64,000 nt of DNA from Nocardia sp. alder85J (GTDB lineage Bacteria; Actinomycetota; Actinomycetes; Mycobacteriales; Mycobacteriaceae), in the NCBI RefSeq assembly GCF_020176955.2, contig NZ_JAIUCZ020000003.1, positions 124,001-188,000 on the forward strand. Direction: 5' to 3'. Below the pieces are notes generated by a model. It ran no database searches and was not told the origin of the DNA. It saw only the letters and a program-made list of their open reading frames with translations. The position numbers were made by a program, and so were the translations under genes. Shown here in pieces: positions 1 to 12,600 of the stretch (the stretch's first letter is position 1; each line of letters starts with the position of its first letter).

Positions 1-611
1 CCGACATACGCGATCGACTCGCACAGCATGCTCACCGGATCTTCCGGCCCACCGAACTCCGGCTCCGGATCCGGCAGCGGCACCCCCGCGAACGCCTCCT
101 TGAGCGCCGTGGCCAGCAGCCGCATCGAGGCCGGGGCGCCGGGATTGAGCAGGACATCGATGCCCTCGTCGGGCAGCGCGCCGACCAGCTCCACCGCGTG
201 CACCTCGGCCCACTGCTGGACCTCGACGCGATGCCGGTGCGCCGGAGCGGTGGTGACCAGCACACACGGCACCCCGTCCGGCGAGGAGTCGATCACCGGA
301 TTCTCGTCCTCGTCGACCGCGACGCCGACCACGGCTTCGCGCAGCGTCGACATCAGCTCGTCGGATCCGGCCTTGCCCTGGGTGATCAGTTGCAGGGTCG
401 CGTCGACGGGATCGGTGGGCGAGGTCGGAGTGGACGGCTCGTAGTCCGGATTGGCGTGGAACCGGCCGACTTCACCGTCGGCGTCGACGAACCAGCCGCC
501 GACCACCGCTTCGGCCGGCGGGCGGGCGCCCTCCTCGGCGGGCTGCCAGGCCGGGTCGATCATGAACACCCATTCCGGGTCGGTCCTCGGATCTACCTGT
601 TCCTCGGTCAT
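1..611 (-). CDS. Type VII secretion-associated protein, SseB-like (3' end outside window)
   Basis: The 5' portion (about 203 codons) of a gene reading off the left edge. The translation opens with MTEEQVDPRTDPEWVFMIDP and contains GRFHANPDYEPS, a TSPTDPVDATLQL stretch, DGVPCVLVTTAPAHRHRV and LLNPGAPASMRLL. I recognise these as features of the actinobacterial 'type VII secretion system-associated protein' family (SseB-like fold), usually encoded beside giant lonely-Cys proteins. The start is set at ATG 611 because AAAAGG lies 7 nt upstream; the in-frame ATG at 617 is too close to it. It begins 58 nt after the stop of the giant gene on the same strand, so co-transcription is likely. Its role is unproven: chaperone, secretion accessory or immunity partner are all possible. 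The family call is from memory of conserved motifs. Confidence 0.75.
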   Translation of the reverse strand, partial: MTEEQVDPRTDPEWVFMIDPAWQPAEEGARPPAEAVVGGWFVDADGEVGRFHANPDYEPSTPTSPTDPVDATLQLITQGKAGSDELMSTLREAVVGVAVDEDENPVIDSSPDGVPCVLVTTAPAHRHRVEVQQWAEVHAVELVGALPDEGIDVLLNPGAPASMRLLATALKEAFAGVPLPDPEPEFGGPEDPVSMLCESIAYV

Positions 612-669
612 TACCATGCCTTTTCTCGTCGTCGGGTGCATTCAACCATGGTCGCGGCCTGCACCGGGG

Positions 670-3600
670 TCAGGATCTGGTCCGTGGATCGAGCTCTGGG
701 GTGGTAGTTCCGTACCGGAATGCGAGCCATCCGGCGTTGTTGAGCGCCGCCAGCCGAGCGACCGTCATTCCGACGATCGGCGTCCAGGTGACCTGGACGG
801 TCGCCTCGGACGCGTGCACGGTGCCGCGGGTGAAGCTGTCGTGCATGGCCCGGGCGAACTCGCCGGCGGCCGGCCCCGCGGCCGGTCGGCAGGACATCAG
901 CACGAAGGAGGCGTCCGGATCGGCCGCGAGCACCGCCAGCACCGCCGGATTGCGTTGCACGATCGCGGCATACGTGGCTCCGTCCACCAGCAGTGTGGTT
1001 CCCGTTCTCAGCCTGATCTGGAAACCACCGGGATTCGCGTGCGCGGAGACGAAGACCGGATTGCCGCCACGCGCGAAATCACCCTGCCAGGGCGCGTCGA
1101 TCTGAGGTCCGGGGTCGGTGAGCCGGCCGAACAGCCCGGCTGCCGAACCGGGTTTCGTGGTCGAGACCTTGTCGTGGCCGGTGTCGGCGCCGGCCCAGCT
1201 CTCGACCAGCGCGACGTCGCGCGGGGCGTGCATGAACGTGACACCGAGCGCCTTGCCGCCGCCGTCGCGCAGCTCGTGACTCACCACGTCCTCGGGCCGG
1301 AATCGCACCCGCACACCCGCGACATCGGTTACCCGCAGGGCGCTGGGATCGTTGCGCAGCTTCCAGGAGTTCAGATAGGTTCGCCAGCCGGAGGATCGGA
1401 TCTTCGCGGCGGGCGGCGCCGGGGTGGAGCGCTGCGCGTGCTCCGGCTGCGTTGCGGGGGCGGAATGTCCACGCTCGGTGTCGGCGGCGGCCCGCACGAC
1501 CGGTCCGTTCGCGAAGGCCGTCGCGGTGTTCTGGTGCGGCACTGCCCCCCGAACCGTGCGCGCCGCATTCGCTCCGGCCGCCGGGCCGCCGGTCTCGTCC
1601 GGCGGCCGCCATTGCACGGCCCGGCCCCGGGTCGAGCTCGCGACGACGCGATCGGCCGATCTACCGGATTCGCTTCGCGGATACCGAGTGTCGTCGTTGC
1701 GCCTACGGGATCCATCCGGGCGGAAGGTGTCCCAGCCCGCGTTGAAGTCGGCGCCGGTGAGCCGGTAGACGTTGCCCGCCGGGTCCGTGAGGACGGTCGC
1801 GCCGACCTTGGCCCGCGAGGCATGAATCCTGCTGTTGGAGAAGTTGTTTCGCATCGCCCGCGCGAAATCTCTGGCGGCGTCGCCCGCGCCGGCCCGGCAC
1901 GCCAGCAGGACGAACGAGCGCGGGTCCCCGGATCGCCGGGTCCCGGCGGCGACCGCGTCGCGGAACGGCCCTGTCTGCTCGACCACTCGTTGCAGGGTCG
2001 TACCGTCGACGTCGACTCTGGTCCCGTCGTGCAACCGGAGTTCGAACAGGTCCGGATCGGCGTGCACGCTGACGTAGACCGGGCTGACCCCGTCGCGGTA
2101 GTCCCCGGCCCACGGCGCCTCGACCGCCTCCACCCCGGGTCGCATCGGCCGTTCGAAGACATCCTGCTTGCGCTCACCCGGCTGGGTGCGGACCACCATG
2201 TCCTTCCAGTTGTCCGCGCGGGCCCACTGCTGGTCGAGTTCGATCTCGTCCTGCCGGTGCATGAACGTGACCCCGACCGCGACCCCGTCGGATCCGGTCA
2301 GCGGATTCGCCACGACTTCCGCCGCCTGGAAGTAGACCCGATGGCCCTGGCTGTCCCAGCCGTACAACCTGGGAGCGGCCGGCGCCGCGGGCTGGGATTC
2401 CGCACCGATCGTCCGGGCAGCCATGGCGGTCGCGGCGATCGGATCGCGGGTGCTCGCGGCTGATGTCGTCGGCCGACCGGTGACATCGGTTCCGGCGGCC
2501 GGCGCGGTGGTCTGCCCCGCGGCATCGGACCGAGCCGGAACACCTTGGGCCGCAGTCATTGTCACGGGCTTCAGACCGACGGGCCGGCCGCCGCGACGCA
2601 GCAGCCTGCGGCTCCAGGTCTGGTCCGCTCCGGCCGGGTAGCGCGTGTGGAACTCGATGCGCCGACCGGTGGTGGCCGAGAAGGAGGTCCAGCCGGCATT
2701 GTCCGCCGCGATGGTGGCCGCCTCGCTACGGCGCGACAGGTACGTCCGCGTGCCGACGTACACCACGGCCGACGACGCGTGAACCGTGTTGCCCGAGAAG
2801 GTGGCCCGGATCGCGGTGGCGAAATCCGGTGCCGCGCTGCCCATTGCGGGCTTGCACGACAACAGCACGAACGACTTGTGCGGATTCGACTGCAACGCCT
2901 CGCGCACTGCGGCCGTACCCGCCACGATCTTCGCGTAGTTGCGTCCGTCGACGACCAGCCGGCGACCCGACTTCAACTCCACCTGGAACTGGTTCGCGTC
3001 GGCGTGCGCGTCCAGGAAGATCGGGCCGCCCTTACCGTCGAGAAAGTCCGCCTGCCACGGTGCCGGCACGCTCTTCTTGCCCGGAACGGATCTGCCGAAC
3101 CAGCCGTGGCGCGTCCTGACCACCGTGTCCTGCCCGCTGTTGGCCGCCGCCCATTTCTGCGCCATCGTGATATCGGCGGCCTCGTAGGTGAAGGTCACGC
3201 CGACGACGTCGCCGTGCCGGTTCCGCATCGTGGTGCTGAGCACCTCGTTCGCGCGGAAGTACACCGGGTCGCCGTCGCGGTCCTCGCCCTCGATGCGATC
3301 CGAGGCCGGAACGGTCTGCTGGGGGTCGGGAGTCGCCGGCTTCGTCGGGGAAACCGGTTGCCGCCCGGCGGTGGTCGAAGGCCGATCCTGCGGAGCCGAT
3401 TGCTGCGCCTCGATGACCAGCGGTTTCTCTTCGGGAATTGTGTGCAGGCCCGGCACCGGCAATGCGCTGCCGGCGTCGCGCGACCGCACCGAGGTCAGGT
3501 GGGCCCGCCAGTTCGCGCCGAACGAGAGGCCGCCGGCGTTGCCACGAGTCCTCCACCGCGAGAACGATTCCGGGCCGCTCGACGAGGCCACGGCCGGGGC

Positions 3601-6600
3601 AACGGTGGTGCCGCCGGTATTCCGTGCCGCCGCTGCGTTCACCTGCGGCGTGGTGTTCCCCGGCGCGGCCTTCGCGACAGGCGGGTAGCGAGTGTCCTTG
3701 GCCTCGAACGAATTACCGTTCGGCGTGAAGGTATCCCACCCGGCATTGCCCTTGGCCGTGACCAACCGCGTCTCGATGTTCGGCCGCGCGGTATTCCACG
3801 AAACAGTTGTGTACACCGTCCCCTTGGACGCGTGCACCCGTATGTACGGGAAGTTCTCCGCCATGGTCTTCGTGAAGTCCCTGGCGGCGGTGCCTCGTGC
3901 GGGTTTACACGCGATCAGTGCCACCGTCCGCGTCGACCGCACCAACTCGTCCTGCTCGTCGTTCACCGCATCACGGAAATACTGCGAAGCCTGAACGATC
4001 TTCGCGAACGTCGCCCCCGACACCTCCACCGTCGACCCCGTGCGCAAACGGATCTCGAAGGTGTTCGGACCCGCATGCGACTGCACCAGCAGCGGTCCCT
4101 TCGCCGTGAGGTATTCGCCTGCCCACGGTGCGTCGACCAGTTCCTGCCCCTCCCGCAACGTCCCCGCCAGCACCCGCTGTGTCTTGTCGCCCTTGCGCGA
4201 CCGGACGATCTTGTCGTTCCCCTCACCCGCCCGCGCCCACCGTTGCGCGGACGCGACCTCCCCCCGCTTGTGCGTGAACGTCAATCCCACCGGATTACCG
4301 CTGTTGTCGAACAACTGATGCGATACGACGTCCGCCGTGCCGAACTTCACCGGGATGCCGAGGAAGTTCTTGCCCACCATGGCGTTGTCGTCTTTGCGGA
4401 GCCGCCAGGAATTCAGGTAGGTCTTCCATCCGATATCCAGCGGCACATAGCCGGGAGTGTCGTGGGCGACGATGCTGCCGATCGACTTCGCGCCGCTGTC
4501 GGTGGCCTTCGCGGTGGTGGTGGCAGGCGTCCGCGTCGCGGCAGCGGTCTGCTTCGAGGTGGCGGCCACCGCGGGGTAGCGAGTGTCCTTGGCCTCGAAC
4601 GAATTACCGTTCGGCGTGAACGTATCCCACCCGGCATTACCCTTCGCGGCGATCAATCGTGTCTCGATACCCGGCCGCGCGGTATTCCACGAAACATTCG
4701 TGGTCACCGTGCCCTTGGACGCATGCACCCGCAGGTACGGGAAATTCTGCGCCATCGTCGTCGTGAAATCACGAGCGGCGGCACCCCGAGCGGGTTTACA
4801 CGCCACCAACGCCAGCGACCGCGTCGACCGCACCAACTCGTCCTGCTCGTCGTTCACCGCATCATGGAAATACTGTGACGCCTGAACGATCTTCGCGAAC
4901 GTCGCCCCCGACACCTCGACGGTTGATCCTGTCCGCAGTCGAATCTCGAAAGTGTTCGGACCCGCGTGCGACTGCACGAACAGCGGCCCCTTCGCCCCGA
5001 GGTACTCCCCGGCCCACGGGGCGTCCACCACCTCCTGCCCCTCGTTCAACGTCCCCGCCAGGACACGGTCGACTTTCTGACCCGGCTGGGTGCGGACGAC
5101 CTTGTCCTTGCCCTCACTCGCCCCGGCCCAGCGCTGGAACGACTGGACTTCGTCCTGCCTGTAGGCGAACGTCAGACCGATCGGGTTTCCGTCGGTCCCG
5201 TGCAGCGGATGCGTGATCACATCCTCGAACCGGAAATTGACCGGCAGACCCAGGAAATTCCTGCCCTGCAACGCATTCTGGTCCTTGCGCACCTGCCACG
5301 ACCGCAGATACGTCTTCCAGCCCAGCGCCGCCGACACCGGGCCCGGATCGGCATGCGACATCGCCCGGCCCAGTATTGTGGAAGCGCCGCTGTCGGTGGC
5401 CTTCGCGGTCACGGTGCCGGGCGCCTGCTGCGTGGCGGTGCTCGCGGTCGCGGTCTGCTTCGACGTGGCGACCGCCGACGGGTAGCGAGTGCCTTTCGCC
5501 TCGAACGAATTACCGTTCGGCGTGAAGGTATCCCACCCGGCATTACCCTTCGCGGCGATCAATCGCTTGTCGATACCCGGCCGCGCGGTATTCCACGAGA
5601 CATTCGTCGTGACCGTGCCCTTGGACGCATGCACCCGGATGTAGGGGAAGTTCTGCGCCATGGTTGTGGTGAAGTCCCGAGCAGCGGTACCTCGTGCGGG
5701 CTTGCACGCGACCAACGCCAGCGACCGCGTCGACCGCACCAGCTCGTCCTGCTCGTCGTTCACCGCATCGTGGAAATACTGCGACGCCTGCACCAACTTC
5801 GCGAACGTCGCACCGGACACTTCGACGGTCGTGCCGGTTCGCAACCGGATCTCGAAAGTGTTCGCGCCGGCATGGGACTGCACGAACAGCGGGCCCTTCG
5901 CGCCGAGGTACTCCCCGGCCCACGGGGCATCCACCACCTCTTGTCCCTCGTTCAGCGTCCCGGCCAGCACCCGGTCGACTTTCTGACCCGGCTGGGTACG
6001 GACGACCTTGTCCTTGCCCTCACTCGCCCGAGCCCAGCGCTGGAACGACTCGACCTCGTCCCGCTTGTGGGCGAACGTCAGACCGATCGGATTCCCGTCG
6101 GTCCCGTGCAGCGGATGCGTGATCACATCCTCGAACCGGAAATTGACCGGCACACCGAGGAAATTCTTGCCCTGCAAGGCATCACCGGCGTTGCGGGCCC
6201 GCCACGAGTTCAGATAGGTCTTCCACCCCAGCGTCGACGACACCGTGCTCGAGAGGCTGTGTGAGAGCGCCGGGCCGGTGCGGTGGGCGCCGCCCGCGCT
6301 CTTGGCCGCCGAGGCGCTCGAGCCCGCGATAGTCGCCGGCGCGGTGGCCGTGGCCGTCGGCTCCGCCCCGGCCGGATAACGCGTGTTCGGATTGCTCACG
6401 ACGCGATCGGGCAGGAAGGACAGCCAGCCCTTGTTCCGCTCCGCGGCGATGGTGGCGATGATCCGGCCTCGGCGCCGCCGGGTACCGGCGGTCACGATGG
6501 CGGCGGAGGCGTGCACCGACTTGCCCGGGAATGCGCCGCGGATCGTCGTCACGAAATCGTCCGCGGCGATTCCCCGGGCCGGCTCGCAGGACAACAGCAC

Positions 6601-9600
6601 GAAGGACCGGCCGGGATTCGACTGCAACGCCTCGCGGACCATACTGCTCTGCTGGACGAGCTTCGCATAGTTGCGGCCGTCGAGAATGATCCCGAAACCC
6701 GATTTCAACTTCAGATCGAATGTGTTCGCATAGGCGTGGGTGTCGAGGAAGATCGGCCCTTCGCCCCCGTCGGCGTAATCCTTGCTCCAGGGCGCGGAAA
6801 CCTGGTCGCCCTTGACCCATTCACCCTTCTCGCCGCGGTACGTCCGGAATACCGTGTCGTGTCCGCTGTCGGCTTCCGCCCACCGTTTCATGAGGTCGAT
6901 CGAGCCGGCGTCGTACATGAAGGACAGGCCCAGGAACTTGCCGTCCTTGCCGATCAACGGCCTGCCGACGACGTCTTCGGGCCGGAATCGGATCGGGAAT
7001 CCCCAGAAGTCGTCGGTGGCCCGGATGGCCTCGGGGTCGTCGCGCAGCCGCCAGGCGTCCGCGAACGCCTTCCAGCGCGCTCCTTCCTTCGACAGGGCCG
7101 ACGGCTTCCCGGCGGTGGTGTCGGTGACGATGGCCGGGACGGCCTCGGAATCCTTGCGCGGCCGCCACGAGTCCAGGACCGCCTGCCAGCGGGCGCCCTG
7201 CGTCGCCCACGACAGCGGCTTGGTGACCGTGATCTCCTCGGCGACCGACGACGAGTGCTGCGCGGTGGTCGTGGCCGCCGCCGGGCTCGCGGTGGCGGCC
7301 GTGGTCTTCGCGGTCGCCGCGGCCGGATAGCGCGTCCCCGGATTGTCGAGTGTGTTGCCGAACAGGTAGGAGGTCCAGCCCCTGTTCTTGTCCGCGGCGA
7401 TGGTCGCCTCGGTGCGGCCGGATTTCAGCTGCCGCCAGCCGGTCCGCACGGTGGCGGGTGAGGCGTGGATCGTGTTGCCACCCGAGAACGCGTTGCGCAT
7501 AGCCGCCGCGAAATCGGTTGCGGCCCTGCCCTTCCCCGGCTTACAGGACAGCAGGACGAAGGACTTGTACGGATTGGATCGCAGCGCCTCCGTCACCGCG
7601 GCGGTTTGTTCCACGAGTTTCGCGTAGGTACGCCCGTCGATCAGCAGGGTGGTGCCGGATTTCAGCCGGATCTCGAAGCCGTCGGCCTCGGCGTGCGCGT
7701 CGAGGAAGACCGGGCCGTCCCGGTCACCGAAGAAGTCCGTGTACCACGGCGCCGAGACCGCGTCGCCCCGGACGGAACGACCGAGCCAGCCGCGCCAGCC
7801 GGGCGCGCGCCGCGTCCGGTAGACCTTGTCGAGCCCGCCGTCGGCCGTCATCATCTTCTGCGCGAGGTCGACATCCTTGGCGGTGTGGGTGAACGTGACA
7901 CCCACCACCGCGTTGTCCTTGTTCGTCAGCGCGTGGCTGACCACGTCCTCGGGCCGGAACCGCACCGGGATACCCGCGAAATTGGTGCCACTGAGCGTGC
8001 CGGAATCCCCGCGCAGCCGCCAGGAGTTCAGATACGACCGCCAGCCCACCGCCCGGGAGGCGGTGACGGATTCGACCACCTGCGAGTCGGATTCGGTGAC
8101 CGGAGCGGCGGTGACCGAGGCGGTGTGGGTGACGACGGTCGGGTCGGTGGGGGTCGGCGCGACCGGCGCGGTGGTCGGCGTGGTCGCCGACGGCTCGGTC
8201 TCGGTGGACGAAACAGCTTGCGCCACAGTCGTGGCACGCACCGCGGTCGGCGCGACCCGCTCCTGCTCGACGAGTTCCTGGTCCGTGAATCGGGTGGCGG
8301 GGTGCTGTCTGCGTCTGTTGTTGTGGAAGGAAACCCACCCGGCGTTGTGGTGGGCGCCCAGGATGGCGTCCACGTCCGGCACATTGAATCCGCTGACGAG
8401 GCCCTCGGAGGCAAAGACCCGGGTGGTCGGGAAGGCGCCCCGGACGGTGCCGTAGAAATCCCCGGCCAGCGAGACCCGCGCACCCTGTGCGGACAAGCAG
8501 GACAGCAGCACGAACGACTTGTCGGTGCGGCCGTTGAGCGCGTCCTGGAAGGCCTGCGTGGTCTGGGCGATCGTCGCGTAGGTCTCACCGTCGACGAACA
8601 CCTTGGCACCGGACTTCAGGTGCACCACGAAACCGTCGGGACCGGCGTGGGTGTCGAGGTACACCGGGCCGTGATAGCCCGGTGTGGTCTGCGGGCGCAC
8701 ATAGTCGAGCACCCACGGCGCCAGGACCAGATCGACCTCCGGCTCCAGTTTGCGCTCGGCCACCGCGAGCATGTCGTCGTCGCCCGGACGGGACCTCAGC
8801 ACGCTGTCGTGTCCCGCCGGCGCCCTCGCCCAGTCCAGCATCCCGGCCAGCTCCTGGCCCTGCATGAACGTGACGCCGATGGTGCGACCGTCCTTGTCCA
8901 CCAGCGCATTGCTGATCACATCGGCGGCGCTGAACCGGATCGGATCGCCGGTGGAGGCGGTTCCGTCGAGCAGACCGTCATCGGTGTCGGCCCGCGATCG
9001 GATCGAGGCGGCGGTCTCCGTCGCGGCGACCGGCTGCACGGCGGTGCCCGGCTCCGTGGTGGTCCGGCCGGTTCCGGTGCGCGACCGGCGGAATCGAATG
9101 GCGCGCAACGCGCCCTGCAAGATCCGCTTCCAGCGGCCCGCGCGGGTGGCACCGAATTCGGCCACCACCGGATCGGCCCCGGACTCGGTCTGCTCGAGCC
9201 CTTCCGCAGCCGCGGCGCGCACCTGGCGATCGAAGGTCGGTTCCGCGATCTCGTCGAGACCGAACAACGCCCGGGCTCCGGCGCCACTGACCGTGAGCCC
9301 GTTGAACTTCGGGAGATGTTCGAGGTCGACCGACAGCACGCCGTCGGGGTACTGGCGGATTCCGCCCATCGGCTGCACGGGTGTGGCGCCGGCCTCCCAG
9401 TGTGCCCGCCAGGGGTTGCGCAGGATCAGCGATACCGGATCGCCGTTGCCGTTGCGGGCGACCCCCAGGACGGCGAAACTGTGACCGCCCACCAGACCCG
9501 GGAATACGGAGGTGTTCTCGCGGCTGGACCCCCATCTCCGGGTGTCCAGCATCACCAGATCGCCACGGTTCAAAGCGAATTGCATGCGCTCGGCGGCCGC

Positions 9601-12600
9601 GCGCGACACCACCGGATCCGGCGCTCCGGTCCGCCACGAATCCTCGATGCCGACCTGCGCCACGAGCCGATCGATCTGTGCTGCCCAGCGGGTGCGCTGC
9701 TCGTCGGTGAGCTGCTTCTGCAAGAAGTTCCGGAACCCGTCGCCGATCGCCGGATTGTGCCACTTGATGGTGTCGAGGAACTCCCGCATCGCCGCGGCCG
9801 GTCCGGCCTGCTCGATCAGGATCTGCATCAGTTCGCCGTCCCCGGCGTCCGCGAGCGGATTGCGTTCCCGCATCACGTGGGCCTGGAGCGACCGTTCCCA
9901 TTCGCTCTGTAGCGACCCGATCGTGCGGACGAATTCCTCGTCGCCGCCGATCAATTGGCGCAGGGAGTCCAGATCCAGGCGCATCGGATGCAGGAAGTAG
10001 GTGTCGCCGACGGTCCGCGCCGGCTGCGGGCGGTAGCTGCCCGGCAGCACATCCGGCATCATCGCCGCGGCGGCGATATCCGCGGTGCCGCCCTCGATTC
10101 CGACGTAGCCCTTGTCGATACCGGCGAAGACCGCGTACGCCTTCTCCAGCATCGCCGGCCACAGGACGCCGTTGCGAATCGCGACGTTGCGGGCAGCCCC
10201 GCCGGGGTTCAGGTAGAGGTCCTTGGTGACCCGGATCCAGACCTCGTTGCGATTCCGGTCGAAGAACCGCACCGCCACCGAATCACCCAGATCGCGCATC
10301 ATCCCGGACAGCAGGCCCGGCGTGCGTGCCAGCTCGAGCATGTTGGAGATGAGGTAGCAGTCGCCCAGATAGCCTTGTGCGACATCGGTTTCCCGCGGGC
10401 CGTCGGCGCCCCACAACGGGGCGTCGATCTTCCGCAGTTCCGTCAGGCGGATGCCGGCCGTGCGCGCGGGCAACCGGCGCCACGCGGTGGCGGGATTCTT
10501 GTCGGCCGGGTCGCGGATCATGATCGTGTCCGGATCCAGGGTGCCGTCCCGGTTCTCCACCCGGCGCACGGCGACGTTGTCCCCGGCCGTCAGAGCCACC
10601 GGATTCCCGTCGGCGCCGTCGAACCAGATACCCGGCGTGGCCAGCAGATAGCTCGCCTTCGAGAACCAGCCCGCCGACACCTCCTCGACGAAGGCCCGGT
10701 CGACGACCGCCTTGCTCAGGAAGATCGGATCGTGGTCGCCGCGCTGCTCCACGGGCACCAGCCCGACGTACTCGCGGCCGTCGGCCGCGACGACCGGGGC
10801 CCCCGCGATGCGCCGCCAGCCGCTGCCGGAATCGATGCGGTGCGCGGCGCCGGATCGGTCGAGCACCACCATGCGATCGATCGCCACCGGCTCCTGGATC
10901 GCCGGTGCCACGTAGGGGTGCAGATCGTCGAAGGTGGTGCGTTGCGGCACCTGCTGATTCGCCGTGGCCGGGGCGACTGCGGCGGGCCGCACCGGTTCCA
11001 CTGCGGCGGGCCGCACCGGTGCCACTGCGGCGGGCCGCACCGGTGCCACTTCCGCGGGCCGCACCGGTGTCGCCGCAGCCGCCTCGGCTTCGGCGCGATC
11101 GAAGAAGTCGGCGATCTCGTTGTCGTCCCACTGCGTACCGGTCGCGGGATCGTCGACGAACAAGCCCGGCGCCGCCGCCGGATTCAGCGCATCCTCGGAC
11201 ATACCCGCGAGATCCGCGAACTCCGGATCGGTGAGGGAACCGTCGCGCACCGCCCGCGCCCGCACCGCACGATCGAAGTTGTCGTCGAATACGTTGCGCG
11301 CGAACCAGTTCCGCAGCGTCTCGGATTCCGCATCGTCGGTCACGGCGGCCGTCCGCACGTTGCGGTCCAGGGTCGACGCGGCGACGAGGTCGAGGCCGAA
11401 CAGTCCGCGAGCCCCGGAACCACTGACCGTCAGCCCATCGAATTTGCCGAGATGTTCCAGCCGTATGGTCAGCATGCCGTGCGCGTAGTGCCGGATTCCG
11501 GGCAGCGTAGTGGTCGCCGACACCCCGTGCTGCCAATGCCGGCGCCACGGATTCTGAAGTATCAGCTCCACCGGATTGCCGGCGCTGTCGCGGCGCACGC
11601 CGGTCACCGCATATCCGTGACCGCCGACCAGACCGGGGAACTCCTCGGTGTCCTCGGCGGTCCGCCCCCACTGACGAGTGCTCAGCGTGAGCAGATCCCC
11701 GCGGTCGAGAGCGTATTGGATGCGTTCGGCGATCGTCTGCGTCACAGCCGGGTCCGGTGTCCGGGTACGCCACGATTCGTCGGCGCCGGCGTGCGCGACC
11801 AATCGGGAGATCTCCGCGGACCAGCGGGTCTGCTGAGCCGAGGTCAGATGCCATTGCAGGAAACCCCGGAAGCCGGCCGACAGTGCCGGATTGTCCGGCC
11901 GCAGCTGCGTGAGGTAATCCTTCAGCGCCGCGTCCCTGTCGTAGTTGTGTCGCAGCAACAGATTCAGCAACAGCGTGGCGTCACCGAGTCTCGTGTACGG
12001 GCTCCGCTCCCGGACCGTGTGGTCGTGCAGGGCCTGTGTCCAGGTGTCCTGCAACGAGGCGATGACCGCCGCGAATTCGTCGTCGCTACCGATCAATCGC
12101 TGGATCGTGTCGGCATCCATCCGCATCGGGTGCAGGAGATAGGAATCGTCGACCGTGCGCGTCGGGCGCGGGCCGAAGCTGCCCGGCAGGAAATCCGGCA
12201 TGATCGCCGCGGCCGCCCACTCCGTCTGCCCGCCGTGGATGCCGACGTAGCCCCGGTCCGGGCTGATGAACGCCGCGTACGCCTTCTCCAGGATCGCGGG
12301 CCACAGCACTCCGTCGCGGACCGCGGCGTTGCGCGCGACGCCGTTGCCGTTGGTGTACAGATGCTTGGACACCCGGACCCACTGCTCGGTGCGGTCCTTC
12401 TTGTAGAAGCGTACGGCCACCGAATCGCCGAGATCGCGCATCATGTCGGTGATCAGCTCGGGATGACGCCCCAGTACGAGCATGTTGGCGATCAGGTAGC
12501 AATCGCCCAGCGAGCCTTGCTGCACATCGGCCTCGGTCGGGCCGCCGGGCTTCCAGAGCGGAGCGGAGAAGGATTGCAGGTGTGGCATCGTGGGCCCGAA

